Of a stretch of 64,000 nt of DNA, positions 26,201-37,580 are shown one piece after another. Source of the stretch: Burhinus oedicnemus (lineage: Eukaryota; Chordata; Aves; Charadriiformes; Burhinidae); NCBI GenBank assembly GCA_008921705.1, contig VFFE01007486.1:3851044-3915043 (forward strand). Direction: 5' to 3'. A program made the position numbers and the translations under genes. The notes beneath the pieces were generated by a model that searched no databases, was not told the DNA's origin, and saw only the letters and a list, made by a program, of their open reading frames with translations. The first letter of the stretch is position 1. Each line of letters starts with the position of its first letter.

Positions 26201-28779
26201 TCAGCACTACCATCTTTATCAGCCAAGACTATAATCTTGTAAAAAAGACTTGAAGTCAATTTCACAAAATAGGTACATTACATTAGTCCCTTAACTCCTG
26301 ATTAATTAAGTTCTGCCTGTAGCAGTGCACCCTTTTGTTTTGTTGCTCCACTATCGAACTCAGAGGCTTCTAATTACTCAGATTCTCTCTCCTGATGTGA
26401 CAACATTAATTTTCATTTTGTCCTCTTGAGCATCTAGTGTTCCAAGATATTTTGAATGTTATTGCTGCAATCCAGAAATTTGCTAGGCCAAGTACTAAAA
26501 CTCAACACAAGTACCTCACTACCACAGAATATGAAACCATCATCTGCTTATTTGGCAAGGGCAGAATAGTCTTAGTTATTAAACATTTCTCTACTTTTCT
26601 GTATAATAAACAATCTACTATATCTATTTAGTAACACCTCAAAATCATCAGACACGGGTTGGTTTGTTTGGTTTCCTGTGTGCTCTTCTCTCTCAATTGT
26701 CACATTACAACTTTTCACTACCTAGGAAGATGCTCTTTTAAAAGTTCCCCAAAGTTATTCCCATTTAAAAAGTCTTCTTCAAACTGATTTAGCTTGATGA
26801 ACATTTCAGATTTACAAACTGTACATTAAATGCAAAACATAACTCTTTACCAAACAAATACAATAAAGTTATGATCACACATACACTAAATGCACTGCAT
26901 CTTAGTTTAATGAGGTATTTCCCTCTGTTATACTGAGGTATCATACAGATCTCCATTGTATGGGATGTCTTTCTAGGATTAGAAAATAACCTGTTGTTTC
27001 TAGAAACGATGAGGAATTTTTGCACTATCAGCATTAAGTCTTTAAATAGGTATCAATCTTTTAAAAGTGTTCTTACAATGCAGTTTTCTTCTGCATTATA
27101 AACACACATATATTAGACTCCAACAATTACATTCAGTTACATGATGTTACACTTTAGGAGGATATTGCCCCAGAATATTTAAGGTCATTTTGTTTCAAAG
27201 GTGTTAAGCACAAAGAAACTGAAAATGTGGTGTTGATAGTGTCATTCTGTTTCCGTTTTCACCATCCTGATCCTAAATATGTTATAAATAATTATATAAC
27301 TACATTTATAATAGAACTTATAAATATTAATAACTCTGAAGTAATTTGAATGTTCCTGCCTGCTTGTTGTCACTGCAAAGAATGATTTTAATTTTGTAAT
27401 TTGTTACCAGAAAGTAAACAAACTATCTCTTGCTTTAGCTCCAAGGGTGAGTGACTTTGAAATGTTACTTCCTAGTTTGCACTGTAAGTAGACAGTGCTC
27501 TGGTAGAACAGAGTTAATTCAAGAAGACAATACATACGCACACATCAGTAACTTTTTCCCTTTGAGTCACTTAATGTTATGCAGCACTTAATAAACAAAC
27601 TCAATTCTTACAAATATCAGATCTTCTCTTTAAAGATTCAAGGTCCACACAGAATGAAACTGGTTTGTAATACTTGGACTTTAGAAACTGTTTTCCACCT
27701 GTTAATTGACTGCAGTTTTTCTTTTACATATCCTCTGAAACCTCAACTGAACAGTGATGACTTATTTCATCTCTCATTTATCTGGATGGAATATCTTTTT
27801 GCCTCCTGTTGAAAAAAATAAGACTGGAGCCATTGCAAGCACACCAGTTCTTAGCTTATGAAATATAATTTATCTCAGCATTGAAAAGCCTTACAGAAAA
27901 ACAAAACAACATATTACAAACTACATTATTATGACAGCTAAGGAAAGACAATTCTGCTTCTGAAAGGTGATTAGTAACAAACGGCAATAGCTCCTAACCA
28001 TTTTTAGGCAGGCATCACTTCAGAAAATTAGCAGTCTTCTGCACTTCATCAAACTGCACAGACTGAGCACAACTGTTCTCTTCTTTAATGGTACTGCCCC
28101 AAGTCACCTGCCAAACACCCTGGTACACAGTGACCAACACCTGGGTGCTATTCAAGCAGGAAGGATCTATCTTCCTCTGTAGCCTCTAAGTAGATATGAG
28201 TATTTGCTGCAGAAACAACTTACTATTTTACAGACCTCATCATTTTTATGCCTTTGACTTCAAATGCCTTCACAAGCCACAGAAGACACCAATGACTTTT
28301 AGCAACAAAGTAAGACGGGGAATAGGATGTGAGAAGGTACAGGTGCTTTAATGACACGGCATCAGCATCTTTGTGTATACTACATATAGCACATTCAGTG
28401 CTCTGCACCACGGGCAGCACAGTTATCTGCACATAAATGGGTGCTGTTGCTACTGTCACGCACTGCACCATACTGTCAACACTGAGACTCGAATTTCACC
28501 TGGTCCACCGTATTTTCCGCTTTTCTACCTGAATCTCCTTCTCCATTATATTCTTCAGTATGCCACCAACTAAAATATCCAAGCACCTATGAGGAATTCA
28601 CTCTCCACGTGTTATAATTTTTCATGTGTTTACAGGCCTCTTTAAAGTCCAGTGCTACTGCAATAGGTTCCACATGCTAGAAAGCTAACAGCATCAGGAT
28701 TTTGTTTCACCAACAATGTCGGAGTGGCACTAACACTGTAACAATTCTCTTTTAAAACAGAGATGTGCGCAAGCTCAAT

Positions 28780-29697
28780 TCTGAAATGTAACTGGGGGCT
28801 GGTTACTAGCGCTGTTCCTCAGGGGCTGATACTGGGGACAATACTGTCTAATACCTTTATTAATAACCTGGAAAAGGGGAAATACCCTCAGCAAACTAGT
28901 ACATGACAACAAATGGGAGAGTATTCAATATGTTCAAGGGTACAACAATCATTTAGAGGCATTCTGAAAGGCTAGGGAAAGGGGTTGACCTTGTGAAATA
29001 TAACAAACACAAATACATCATCCTGCATAGGAGACAGAGTAACCCTGTGCAGCAGTCCATACTGATGCCAAAATTTAGAAAACAGCTTTGAAGAAAAGGA
29101 CCTTCTGGACAAGTTGAACATGAGTCAGCAGTGTGCAGCAGTGCAGAAAAGGAGTCCAACTGACCAAGCTGTATTAGTAGTAGACTTCATTACATGGAAT
29201 ACAGGGATTATTGCCCTGTATTCACCCCTTTTGAGAACACACTGGAGTACTGTTTCTAGTTTTGGGCTCTCCAGTATAATTCAGTGAGGAACAGGAGGAA
29301 TCCCAGACTGCTAAGATGGTGTGAGAGAACTTGGCTTGTTCAGCCTGAAGAACAGAAGATGAAGGGTGGAGAAAGATCATAATTAATGGCCATGTAGAAG
29401 AGTACACTGGACTTTTCTTGCAGATATTTCTGTTGGCCTTTCATAATTTCCCAATGGAAGAGGCAGCAATGAAAACGCTGACCAAATATTACAAAAAAAT
29501 CTCCTCCATACAGGGGAAGATGCATTGGAATTGTTTTCCTCAGAGAGTCTGTGAAATCTCCATTCTTGCAGGTATTCAACTCAACTGGACAAGGCCCTGC
29601 ACAGCCTAATCTAACTAACCTGGCCCCATTTTCAGCAAGATGTTGGACCAGATGACATCTAGGTATTTCCTTCAGTCTTAATTATTCTGTCATTCTA
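28780..29697 (+). mobile_element. Diverged CR1 LINE fragment
   Basis: CR1-like blocks run in the sense direction on the plus strand: gcgctgttcctcaggggctg, tttattaataacctgg, ggaccttctggacaagttg, acactggagtactgtttcta, cttgttcagcctgaagaacag, and the 3' end ttggaccagatgacatctag with ttctgtcattcta. It is old, with internal deletions and no intact ORF. Confidence 0.75.
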
Positions 29698-30167
29698 GGT
29701 CAAAAGACTATGTTTCATCTGCTGGGCATCAGTAGTATCTACAGATAGTAAAGAACTAAATAAACAATATAAAGAACTAAACGAACATTATGGACTTGTT
29801 ATCCTTCATGTGAGTACCATGCTTTGCAATGAGAACAATGAAACCATCCAAAAAGTGATGTAATGCAAATATGCATGACATAATCTGTCCTTGAGAAGAC
29901 TGAATAGGAAAACAGACAATATACTGTTTCAGAAAGACCATGTGCCCAGAAAGATATTGAAAGAAGTTGCTGTATGCAACCAACGCATAAGTAAATTTTG
30001 CTGCTAAATTGCACAGGAAATTTGCACTGCAGATGCAGGAAATTACCTTTCTGTGTAAGATTTACTGTCATATTATTAGAAATTATGTCCCATTGGAGGA
30101 AATTTACTGTCAAAGACAGATGAAATGATCTGAGCTGCTTCCAGATCCTTCAATGTGGTAATGAATT

Positions 30168-30185
30168 AAAAAAAAAAAAAAAAAA
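30168..30185 (+). repeat. Poly-A tract (18 bases)
   Basis: An A run within intron sequence, with no recognisable element in front. Confidence 0.9.
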
Positions 30186-30840
30186 GAAACACTTAAAAAT
30201 TGCATGATGCAACACTTACTGAGAAAGAATAGTGTCTCACCATCCAAAACAATGAAATGGGATACTTTTAAGCAGCAGGGACTTATCCTTTGGCACCTGT
30301 ATACACATCTGCTTTGTCAGTCACTTGGAACCTATAGATTATCAGACAAGGTGAATGATGTTTAAAAAAATTTTAAAAGATTGTTTGAAGAGGTCTTAAA
30401 CTTTACAGTGTTACTGAATATAATGAACTGCTCTGAAAAATCAAACTTATTAGCCAGGTATTTGGCATCAGAGAAAAAGTGATGTCCTCATAGGAAAAGT
30501 GGAGGTAAACAGTCAAAAGATAAAGAAATAGCATGAGAAAGCTCATCTCAAAAAAAATCTTCTTAGTTTTAGAGATTATGGATTTATAGTTTTACAGATT
30601 CAAGTACCTAGTTGGTTTTCCTACTTCCAGATAAAGACTGTCTTCATTGGTTACCTCAGGCAACATCTGTCCAAGTCTGCCTACAACAATGAGCTCTAAA
30701 AAAGCTCATAACCGAAAAACAATTCTGAAATTTGGAAAAGCCTATTGCAATTGAAAACACATCTGAAGTTTTATGGTAATATGCAGATTTTATTAATTTT
30801 TAAAGATATATATAAAAATAGAAATTATTATTGCCTTTAC

Positions 30841-30938
30841 CTTCCAGAGGTCAGCTGTTCCTTCAATGAGTTTGGCATTTGTTTTACAGTATTTCAGAGC
30901 CAGATGCAAACATTCAGTTCCATAATCCAGGTCATAGT
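30841..30938 (-). CDS. Coding exon, unrecognised gene
   Basis: This 98-nt minus-strand exon has two bases completing a split Asp codon, then 32 codons: [18 protein letters not shown] ... IEGTADLWK. The donor is gtaaagg. Two tandem acceptors lie close together (ctacag then tgtacag, 10 nt apart). The inner one gives the phase that joins the upstream exon; the outer one would add a Cys-Thr but needs incoming phase 0. The peptide is helical with two Cys. Confidence 0.85.
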
Positions 30939-31859
30939 CTGTACACTGTAGTAATTAAAAAAGAATAAATCTTCTTAATTAGTCTTAAAGAAATCATACT
31001 TTTAAGCAATAACAGATTTTCTTTCATTAATTAAACCTTATTTCTCAACAGTCCTGTCCAGAATAATATACTCTGTATTAGGTAGGCAGATTCAGGATGT
31101 ATCAGAAATACTACCCTTCCAAGAAGCTTATCCCAAATTCTATCTATCCAAAGTGTTACAAAAGTAAATATACACTTTATAACCACAAATGAATTCAATT
31201 GGTGCTGCAACTATCTTGCTACACCTTTATGTTCTTAACCAAATCAATGAGAATTTACATGTATAATAAAATTTTTGATGGACTTGAGGCCTCACCAAAA
31301 GAAATTACCAACATTCTAGTGACAAACTTCTAGAGTATGAGAACAAGGTAATAAATTACAGAAGCATGAATCTTCAAATGCCTTGTCTGTTTTGGTTTTT
31401 GCAGCATCAAAAAAGGGTAGTAGTAACTAAGAACCTTTGTATTCCTCATTTTTCCCCTCTATATTTTTCTGCCGTTATATGCACACAAAATAGCAAAGTT
31501 TCATGCGGCTCCATGAGCCTTCCAGATTTAAAAAAAGAAAAGTTTTCCCACTTTTTAGTCATCTAGAAGAGGCATTTTTCTCTCAACACACCCTTCCCAA
31601 GCAGTTTGGCTTCCTATAGTTAGGGATTACAATAATCTTAATTAATGGAAAACTGAGTAGGGAGCAGAATCTTTTGAGCCAAAACACAGGTAGGTACAAA
31701 AGCGGGAACCGGGAGCTTATCAGACAGGACTACTTCAAGATGAATTGGCCCGATTAAGATAAGAAAGTTCTAGTATATTTTCATATTACTAAACTACCAG
31801 TCCACCCAGAAACATGAATTACATGTAACAAGGAAGGAAAATTTAAGATAGGGTCTTTC

Positions 31860-32100
31860 ATAAAAATTGATGTACTTGGTAAGACCACAGGCTGGCTAGC
31901 CCAGTATCCAGTCTCTAGTAGAGGTTGACAGTGGATAGTCAAGGATAAGTAAATAAGAACAAGGTAATCATAACTTTTTACTTTCCCAGAATACTCCCCT
32001 GGCCTCATATTATCCTGGCCTAGGAATTCCCTAAATTAAGACGTCCCTGAGGGACGCATTGAACCAGAAGCAATTGCCTTAACAGTCCTCAGTGAATTAC
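31860..32100 (+). mobile_element. Possible ancient interspersed repeat
   Basis: The stretch ggctggctagcccagtatcc followed by the gttgacagtgg and cccagaatactcccctgg blocks resembles a repeat common in turtle and crocodile genomes. The resemblance is partial and I cannot assign a family. Confidence 0.35.
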
Positions 32101-32459
32101 AGGAATCTTTAATTCACCCAATTACTTTCTGAATAGCAGTATTTCTTTAGCACCTGCATCAGGGAGCATCTGATTCATCACTGTTTTCATCGCGTGCTCT
32201 GCTGTTCTGACAGAAAAGGGAGTGCAAAACCACCTTCTCAGTCCTTCAAAATGGTCCACCACATCTCTTCTCACATCCTTCCACAGGTAAAGAGATACAC
32301 ATCTATTCAGTCATTTCGTATGTGGAAGCTACTTCAAAACTTTGATCAACCCTTTTGCCCTCCTTTACATTTAACTACACTTACCTGTCAACCTTATCAT
32401 AACATCCTCTACAAACCTTCTTAGTTAGCCGTCATCTCTACTACCCAGAAAAAAAAACG

Positions 32460-32760
32460 GGTATCTTCATTTCCTGTTCCAAATAATTTATGAACAAAAT
32501 GAACTGCACAGGTCCCAGCACAGATCTTCACAAAACTCCACTAGTGATTTACTGCTATGAAAACTATCATGCTCTTCACCTTGTTTTTTATCTTCTGACA
32601 AATAACCTACTCTGGTAAATCCTTACTCTTATTCCAAATTTGTTTAGGTTTCTTAAAGCACCTTGCTAAAAGCTTTGGTGAAACATCTCATTATGCAAGC
32701 AGGCTGTTATCAGCTTCAGCAACCTCAAACAAGATGCCATTTAACTCCTTAAAGAAGAAC
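32460..32760 (-). mobile_element. Very old CR1-like LINE relic
   Basis: The plus strand has gaactgcacaggtcccagcac, ctccactagtgatttactgc and cttgctaaaagctttggtga in the order seen in reversed old amniote CR1/L3 copies. It is strongly diverged, with no open frame. Confidence 0.55.
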
Positions 32761-35240
32761 AATTAGCTCTGCAATGCATAAGCTTTCCTTTACACAAGCT
32801 GAAATGACCCTTCCACTGTGTCAAATTTAACCACGTGTCTACAAATTTGTTTCGAATAAAACGTGACAGTCCAGATACTGTGCTTAGTAATTCAGTCTCC
32901 TCCAGCATCAAAATTGTCAAGAATGCAAAACTCTAAATGGGCTAAAGAAGATCTAAATGAGAGTGCTGCAATACAACTCGCCTTTTTTTTTTTTTCATAA
33001 TTTCCTCAAGAAGTTCAGTAAAAAAGATGAAGAAAATTTTTAGTTGCTATTCTTGTTTTGTCAGTGAAATTCAAGGAATTCATAAACATTATACATCTGA
33101 ATTGTATCACTAACACACAGTTCTTAGAAAAATCATAGTTATCACTCTTATATTCTTTAAATTAGTAATTTTTTCATTTTAGTTTGTCATGACTGCAATC
33201 AAAAAGAAGATCCTTTTACACAGTCTGATAAGTAATTTGTTATACTTCTCTACAGAAGTTTTTAAGCGCTTTGAGTAACAAAACAAAACAGACAGAAGAA
33301 AACAGAGTAACTTAAAAAGAAAAACTTCTTTCAGAATACTAAAGAAAACAGGGGTTTCCAAAAGACAAATTGGAATATTTTTACATTAAGCAGAAATTAT
33401 TAATATTCTTTAAATAACCAAGATACAAAAAAGGTTAACAGAAAATATAAAGGAATAGGGAACTCTAGCTCCAAAATACGCAAAATGGAGTGATCTCTCG
33501 AGTAAAGATATCCAGAGATAAATTGCCAATGAAACCAGAAATGGCCTAGTAGCTTTCAGTTCCAAATATTTATTACCAAAATCCTGCCTTTATTCGTTTT
33601 GTTTTTAATGAAAATTTTCTGCTAGAACGCAGACTATTTTCTACTGATGTGAATAACATACAGACTTAAAAAAAAAAAAAAATTTTTCTTTTGCCTCAGA
33701 ATGGAAAATTCCAGAAAAATTTACCTGTGAAAGAATTTACTTTGAATTAAAATTAAGTTACATTTTTAAATAGATGGGTAACGAATGGTACTAGGACAAG
33801 ACTAAGCAATTCCAACTTTTTAGCAAGGTATTAATTACAGATAATTAGTAGGGAGTGGAGAAGTTCCATAAACGGGCTAAAACATCTTGAGGGTACTGCT
33901 GGCTTCAAGGGATGAAATATGACACAAAGCAAAGTAATAATTAAAAACATATTTCACTAACATTTGTACATCATGACATTTACCATTCTAATTATCTGTA
34001 ATTGTTTAAACCTAAACATATTGTCACATTGTACTCTTCTGCAAGTCTGATACACTGATGTCAGGGGAGAACAATGAAATGGAAGTATCAGCTCAAGACC
34101 AGTTTAGTTTATATATTATCCATATGCTAAACAGGTCCATAAGTAAAGTTTTAAATCCATATTTCAGGTGCAGGATTTGAAAGCTTCTATATTGCTCTAA
34201 GAAATTCACTTAAATTAAGCATTATCAGGGAGTGCCTATAATAAAAAGTTGTAGAGTATATACAAGGAAAATTATTACTGACCCAGGCATGCAAACATTC
34301 TCATATTAAGTCTTCCGTATGTATTTCATTGTACATCTAGAGCCAATTTACATTACAACAATCTGTTTAAAACTTTTACTATTTCTAGAGTCTCTTTTTG
34401 ACTGAAAGGTTTTTTAACATAAAGTTTGACAGAGGACAGCTAACCAAACTTGACATGCACACATTGCTTTGTGAAACAATAGACATAGTTTAAGTTTCAG
34501 ACCACAGATCTGAAATGGTGGGAACAGCTGGAAATACTGGCACAAAACATATCCACAAAAGAAAGAAAACAGATTAGTTTAGCTCTTCAAATGACACAGA
34601 AGGAAATACGTTATTTAAAAATGCTTTTGAACTGTTGAATATTCAAAGGCATTGTAATAGGTAGTTTTGGGAACTGACTTTTTTGTGGCTGGTTTTTTGT
34701 TTGTTTGTTTTCCAAGAGTGGATGTTTGAATGAAGTGCTAAGGGTGGAGTGAGATCCAGGTTTTAGCATTACACCAATTCTTCTTCCCCTGTCCCCTAGT
34801 TTGAAAATATGTTGATAAACAATATTATTTCCTAAAATGCAAGCTATACTGTTGTTGCTTAGCCGCAAACATGGAACAAGGGCTTAGAGAAAAGAGCAGC
34901 TACGCAGCCTGTATCTCCCTGGTACTTACTAACAGACCATAAGCTAACTTGTTTCCAGTATAATACTTTGAACGAGTGAAATTGTAAAGACGCAGTATTT
35001 AACATTAACAATTGCTTCTACTGTTAACATGCACTATTTTACTGTATCTTTATACTGATAAAAGATTTTGAATGGATATATGGGAACTGGTAACCATACA
35101 GCAGAACAAACACAGATGGAAGAAAAATTTTTTCCTTATTTTTTCATCATTCCTTGGTTTTTATAATAAGGAAACAAAATCAATATTCTTCATGTATTAA
35201 CTGAAAGAAAATCTTCAGATTTGCTTCTTTACACAGGTAC

Positions 35241-35361
35241 CTTTAAAGCTTGTATAGAGCCAGTCTTTTACACTTCTGTAACCACTGGCTATGTCATCTT
35301 TAGTACTTTTTTCCATTGTCAGCAGCAAGTGTCTCCATTTTATTCTCCCATGTAAATCATT
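35241..35361 (-). CDS. Coding exon, unrecognised gene
   Basis: This 121-nt minus-strand exon holds 40 codons plus one base, with incoming phase 0 and outgoing phase 1. The acceptor is gttacag right of 35361 and the donor is gtacctg left of 35241. The peptide includes NDLHGRIKWRHLLLTMEKS and ends SGYRSVKDWLYTSFK. Tryptophans and a heptad-like Leu run suggest a folded helical domain. No known catalytic or metal-binding motif is visible. The outgoing phase matches the exon at 30938. Confidence 0.85.
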
Positions 35362-36317
35362 CTGTAACAACATCAGAACACTTGCAATTAAAATGCATAA
35401 CTAATTAATAATAGTATAGCTTTATGATTTTTCCAGATCCCTGCAATTCAGGTTTTCGCTGCTGAAGTGCCAGAGTATATCATGAACATTCATCATCAGG
35501 AACATTTTACTAAGTTAAAAAAGAAGCAGACACAAGCTCTGCTGAACCTGAATTGGCCTATTTTTATCATATTTTATAAAGAATGTTTTTTGCCATGTTC
35601 ATTACCAAGGAAACCAAAAAATGCTGAATCCAACAGCGGATTTGCAGTAAGCACTCAGTCTACAGCAATACACCACAGCTAAATGAGAAATAACAGAAGC
35701 AGCAAACAGAAGGAGGAAACAAGTGAATGAGGAAACAGTGAGATTAATGTTAGTTCAGATAAGCTCATCTCCGAAACAATTTCTACAGCAGTTAATTATT
35801 AAAACTGCTGTGACATACATCCAGATGCAGTACTGCTTCACAGTGAAGAGAATAAAGATAATGCAACTTACTCTGTTACAGAATTAAGCAAGTCTGTTCT
35901 TCTACAGATCTGTATCTATATCCCAATGCCTTTCACTGCAGCAACTGCAAGTGCCTTCTCCGTACACGCCATGACTTCCCTGCACTCTACCACTAGATCC
36001 CCTGAATACCTCCTGAGTGCCCACTGAAATATTTTGGTACTCAAGCTGCTTCTAAGTCCACTAAATACCCATTAAAGAACTTATGCAATGGTTGGTTCCA
36101 AGATCCCACGCGCTAAAAGGTGTATGACCAAGAAAAAGAGAAGATACCAGCTGAATTCATATTTCAGCCACGGAGCTGAGCCTGAAGGCTCTGAGGCTCA
36201 AGCCTCCTCTCAGAGAAGGCATTCCTTTGGGTTTCCCTCCTCTTCGCACACGCTGATTTTTAAAAAACTATACAGGGACTTAACGTCATTAAAATCTCTA
36301 TGCCTCCATCAATTTTG

Positions 36318-36366
36318 ATTGAAATCATGATCTTAAGCATCTTTTCCAACCTAAATGATTCTATGA
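36318..36366 (+). mobile_element. Short CR1 3' tail
   Basis: The block cttttccaacctaaatgatt followed by ctatgaaatt is the characteristic CR1 3' end. Only about 50 bases are recognisable. The DNA just upstream (36.06-36.31 kb) is not clearly CR1. Confidence 0.6.
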
Positions 36367-37074
36367 AATTGAACAAAATGCGCAATTAAAGGTTTAAAAT
36401 ATTATTGAGACAAGGTTTAAAAACAAATAATGCTTTCAAGTATCTTTTTAATAGTAAAAGTTACAAATGAAAGAGTAATTTTGCTTCTTCCCTTTCTGGA
36501 ACAAAGAGAAATGAATGCAGAGAACAAATATTTATATCAAAGTTTGCATTTCTGAGCATAAACTAAAAATCATTGTGTAAGATACAGGAACAAAATTGTT
36601 ATGTGGATATTCCTGTCCATTTTGGACAGGTTCCTTCAACTTTCTTCTAAGCAACAAATCACACATGATTCTGTGACCAAAAGATAGGATGTAGGGCTAA
36701 TAAGCTAGATTGAAAACCCCTTGTTTTCAGTGTCCCATTCTATCAAAACTGCTAAGAAAAAATGTCATTTACTTTGATTGAGATACATCGAGGAATCACT
36801 GCAACAAAAGCACTGAAATAAGGTAACTAGACAATTAGAAAATATAGCCATTTTATTGACTGTCATTTTCTAGCTCTGACCTCAAAACGAAACAGAAGCT
36901 GAAGTATAATCACAAGACTAGGTCCTAGCCACAGCATCCTTAAGTGTAACTCTGAATAAAAGAAACAGGAAGATCAAGTTTTAAAATTCCTTTGAGAAAG
37001 CCTAAGAGTTATCTTTTCTGTTCTTAAATCCATGGCTTAAGATACCTCAGATGCCCTACAGGATTATTATGACA

Positions 37075-37327
37075 GTGTTTGTATCATCGTCTCAAGTTGC
37101 ACCAGGGGAGGTTTAGATTGGATATTAGGAAAAATTTCTTCACCACAAGGATTGTCAAGCATTGGAACAGGCTGCCCAGGGAAGCGGCTGAGTCAGCATC
37201 CCTGGAAGTATTTAAAGACCTGTTGATGTGGTGCTTAGGGACATGGTTTAGTGGTGGACTTGGCAGTGCTAGGTTAAAGGCCAGACTCAACCTTAAAGGT
37301 CTTTTCCAACCTAAACGACTCTATCAT
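37075..37327 (+). mobile_element. CR1 LINE 3' fragment
   Basis: Clear CR1 3' sequence in sense orientation: caagttgcaccaggggaggt, cattggaacaggctgccca, ccctggaagtatttaaagac, and the tail ggtcttttccaacctaaacg. The encoded [11 protein letters not shown]...HWNRLPREA stretch is the CR1 ORF2 C-terminus. It is 5'-truncated. Confidence 0.9.
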
Positions 37328-37527
37328 TAAAGCCTACTCTTTAAGTCTTAACCTTATTCTGGCTGCTACTGCTTCTGTCTCTGCAAAAGGAGAGACAAAT
37401 GAATCATCCTGTAGAAGAAGTACATGTGCTCAACTTCACACTGAAATCATAAAAACACTAATACTATCATTTTGAAAAACCGTAGTTCTCTCTGAAAATT
37501 AGATGGAGAGCCCTAACCCCTACGTAC

Positions 37528-37580
37528 CCAGAGTAATCCATAATTCAGTCCTTCCAGAGAATGAGGTCTGCTATGTTCTC
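37528..37580 (-). CDS. Coding exon, unrecognised gene (acceptor ambiguous)
   Basis: This minus-strand exon ends at a gtacgt donor left of 37528 with phase 0. With the acceptor tttgtctag right of 37580, two bases finish the split codon and 17 codons follow: EHSRPHSLEGLNYGLLW. A stronger acceptor (ctctctacag) lies 20 nt upstream at 37600. It would give a 73-nt exon needing incoming phase 2 (LIMICLGEHSRP...). Only the 37580 acceptor matches the phase-1 end of the preceding exon. The LEGLNYGLLW end flows directly into the next exon. Confidence 0.6.

Larger units (their letters stand above)
23187..30840 (-). other. Intron with old repeats (7.7 kb)
   Basis: This intron contains a very old CR1-like copy (25.59-26.20 kb) and a diverged plus-strand CR1 (28.78-29.70 kb). 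A 10-bp direct repeat (gcagtgacat, two copies) lies at 23951-23970. I see no exon in it. Confidence 0.7.
30939..35240 (-). other. Intron with an ancient CR1-like relic (4.3 kb)
   Basis: AT-rich intron with old interspersed-repeat remnants near 31.86-32.76 kb. No exon-like segment with matching phase was seen. Confidence 0.7.
35362..37527 (-). other. Intron with two CR1 3' pieces (2.2 kb)
   Basis: This intron lies between the exons at 37528-37580 and 35241-35361. It contains a short CR1 tail at 36318-36366 and a clear CR1 3' fragment at 37075-37327, ending only about 200 nt from the exon. Both are in the plus direction, antisense to the gene. Confidence 0.7.
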
